A stretch of DNA of 64,000 bases from Gari tellinella (Eukaryota > Mollusca > Bivalvia > Cardiida > Psammobiidae), in assembly GCA_922989275.2 (NCBI GenBank), contig OV277862.1, positions 16,783,543-16,847,542 on the forward strand, written 5' to 3'. Below are positions 62,130 through 64,000 of the stretch, piece by piece; within the stretch, counting starts at the first letter, position 1, and the number at the start of each line of letters is the position of its first letter. Under the pieces are notes generated by a model. That model had not been told where the DNA came from and did not search any database. It saw nothing but the letters and a program-made list of their open reading frames with translations. Position numbers and translations under genes: made by a program.

Positions 62130-62760
62130 TAGACTTATAGGGAGGGAAAAATTAAGAATAATGTTACTTTTGGAAACAGATTGGATCCAGATCAGACGCC
62201 GCGTTGCGCTGTTTTAAAATGTAAACAAATTTCCCTCCCAATAACAACTCCCTCCGAAAAACACACATAGTCTATGTCTCCCATTGTATGTTGTTGTAAA
62301 GAGAGACCACTGTACAGTGTTCCCTCTCTACAACGACACCCAATGGGAGACACGTATTGTGTGTGTTGTTCGGAGGGAGTTGCTATAGGGAGGGAAATAA
62401 GGAATTAGCTTACATTTGGAAACAGCTTGAATCCAAATCAGAAGCCGCGTTACGCTGTTTGCAATGTAAGCAAATTTACCTCCCTATAACAACTTCCTCC
62501 GAACAACACACACAATCTATGTCTCCCATTGTATGTTGTTGTAAAGAGAGAACACTGTAAATACAGCGCTCCCTCTCTACAACCACATCCAATGGGATAC
62601 ACATATTGTGTGTGTTGTTCGGAGGGAGTCGTTATAGGGAGGGAAATTAAGACTTTGCTTACATGTGCAAACAGGTTGAATCCAGATCAGACGCCGCGTC
62701 ACGCGGCGTCTGATCTAAATTCAACCTGTTTGTCACTCGTCATTATACTTATTCTTTCAA
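62130..62760. repeat. Tandem array alternating two kinds of palindrome
   Basis: Two units of about 250 bp (62138-62389 and 62390-62640), then a partial third. Each has a family F-like core (GGATCCAGATCAGACGCCGC) and a second hairpin pairing CTCCCATTGTATGTTGTTGT with ACGACACCCAATGGGAG, and CAACTCCCTCCGAA with TTCGGAGGGAGTT. The open frames at 62357 and 62529 are translated repeat. Confidence 0.65.
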
Positions 62761-63600
62761 AATGTCCACCAATATGTAATTTTAAGAAATCACAGCGAAA
62801 GACAATTTAAGCAGAGGGTTTTGCAGCTATAAAAAGGTTGGACATTATTGTCTTATTGAGGGAACTGCGACAAGGGTCGGTGTAAGGAGGGGGTCGTTGT
62901 TGGGAGGGCCGTTGTAGAGAGGAAGAACTGTATTGTTGAAATCATCTCTGGAGACTGGAATTGTCCTTTTGAAGTTATAGCGGAGTTCAACTCTTTCGTT
63001 GCATGCTGGGTAATTTTTTCGTCAGCAATATTTGTCGTCTGCTTTTGTTCTAAAAAAGATTTTCTTAATTTCTTTTTAAAACATGGTCAGAATGTCAAAC
63101 AGTTTGGATCCGGATGAGACGCCGCGTTACGCGGCGTCTCATCTGGATCCAAACTGTTTGCAAATGAAAGTTCAACAGAGAGGGAAGGCGTACCTAAAAT
63201 GGCAACACTGTGATGGTAAAATGTTATTATAGGAGTACGGTAAACTCTGCTAAAAAGGCAATATCGGCACCAATAAAATAAGAATGAAATGTCCTAGTTA
63301 AGGCGTGTGGCATTTTAAAGTATGATAAAAGTAAAACAGAATGCACTTGCTTTCATTTCCGTGAAAACACTCAACAGCGAATCGCGTTATAAGTGGTTTC
63401 AATTAGGGGGTTGGTGGATAGTAAAGCCCCTCTTCAGCGACCTTCAAATTCAGTCTTTTTATGGTTTTTAAGACAGATTACAGCTTAATACAGGTTAAAA
63501 CTAATACAGAAAGCTCACTCGGGAGTTCTTTGTATTACTGTCGTCCTACGTTAAGCGGCCACTGATTTTAAAGATGGCATGCCCATTCCTTTTGTCGCTT
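62761..63600. mobile_element. Family F-like palindrome and decayed family D
   Basis: 62985-63190 is an F relative with perfect core (GGATCCGGATGAGACGCC around GCGTTACGC) but different ends (TTCAACTCTTTCG / CAACAGAG). 63470-63570 is an eroded family D core. I see nothing else assignable at 62770-62980 or 63200-63460. Confidence 0.6.
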
Positions 63601-63848
63601 AACCCATTACCTCTTAAATAACATTTTTACGCCTTTAATTTATTCTTCCACTGAAGGAAATAGTTCCACTTTATACAGTTATGAATATACATCGTTAGAA
63701 AAACCTTCTATATCCTAGGACTTGGTAGCTTAAGCAGGCTGAAAGTAAAGCAGAATGCGCCTTCAGGCGCATTCTGCTTTACTTTCAACCTGCTTTAAGT
63801 GATCACCTATCTTCAATACTAGAAATAGGCTATGGGGTAATTGGTTAA
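63598..63848. mobile_element. Family A copy
   Basis: From TTAACCCATTACCTCTTAAA to GGGGTAATTGGTTAA. The core at 63728-63800 is nearly perfect and of the GCGCC/GGCGC type. 63849-64000 shows nothing recognisable. Confidence 0.8.
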
Positions 63849-64000
63849 GAGAGGGGACAGTGTACATGTTATCTAAGAAATGAAAAAGGAGTCAATGTCA
63901 TCTCGTTATCTTAACGATGATCCCTAAAAGGGGTCAATGTCAGCATACCGTTACAAGGAACTGTTCCCATATGACTCATACTTTAACATGTGTACATGTA

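Overview
This is a gene-poor, AT-rich animal nuclear genome segment. Exon/intron genes with GT-AG splice sites, animal-only families (HOIL-1, two C/EBPs) and typical molluscan dispersed repeats point to a mollusc, most likely a bivalve; the exact taxon is inferred. I see no rRNA, CRISPR array or bacterial-type operon.

Genes, left to right: the last four coding exons of RBCK1/HOIL-1 (+, 821-4300, 5' exons outside the window); an RPS18 processed pseudogene (-, 13971-14666) split by a hairpin transposon; TP53RK/Bud32 (-, two exons, 15565-16049 and 23103-23304, 228 aa); MRPL38/mL38 (+, eight exons, 23542-45096, 419 aa); CEBPG (-, intronless CDS 54157-54555, probable untranslated first exon near 56.7 kb); and a CEBPA/B-type C/EBP (+, two coding exons, 57571-57852 and 58642-59184, 274 aa). 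TP53RK and MRPL38 are head to head over a 237-bp shared promoter, with TISU/YY1-like motifs around both start codons. CEBPG and C/EBP are also divergent, as CEBPG and CEBPA are in human. The C/EBP promoter has two perfect cAMP response elements, a third CRE-like site and a TATA box. Its leader has an upstream ORF overlapping the main start, and its 3' end has a CPE-like motif next to the poly(A) signal.

The rest is mostly mobile DNA. Lettered families are my own labels. A: about 310 bp, ends TTAACCCATTACCCCATA, core palindrome around AAGCAGGTTGAAAGTAAAGC, roughly 40 copies. B: about 250 bp, ends TTAACTC(T/A)TT, core around GATCAGAGGGCTCC. C: about 200 bp, ends CAGGGCTCCAGATAAG, core around AATCGTCTCGAAGAGACGAT. 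D: about 205 bp, Tigger-like ends ACAGTAAAACCTCTCTAT, core around ACAGAAAGCTCC. E: foldback with GAGTTGACTAAAAT arms. F: about 215 bp, TTAA-flanked, core GGATCCGGATGAGACGCC. G: ends around CAGTCTTTGCCC. H: ends TTAACCCATTAAGCCATA. Most share one plan: short terminal repeats, unrelated spacers and one long, nearly perfect central palindrome. Nested insertions show that A and F duplicate TTAA.

Larger insertions include a 3.6-kb Mutator-like element (24283-27905) with a 10-bp target duplication, a PHD-finger ORF and a 1.4-kb minisatellite built on its own terminal motif; a mariner-sized element; hAT-type elements; a tRNA-derived SINE; a TIR element carrying a tRNA-like segment; and several tandem arrays. 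None of the intact genes' coding exons is interrupted; the only coding sequence hit is the RPS18 pseudogene.
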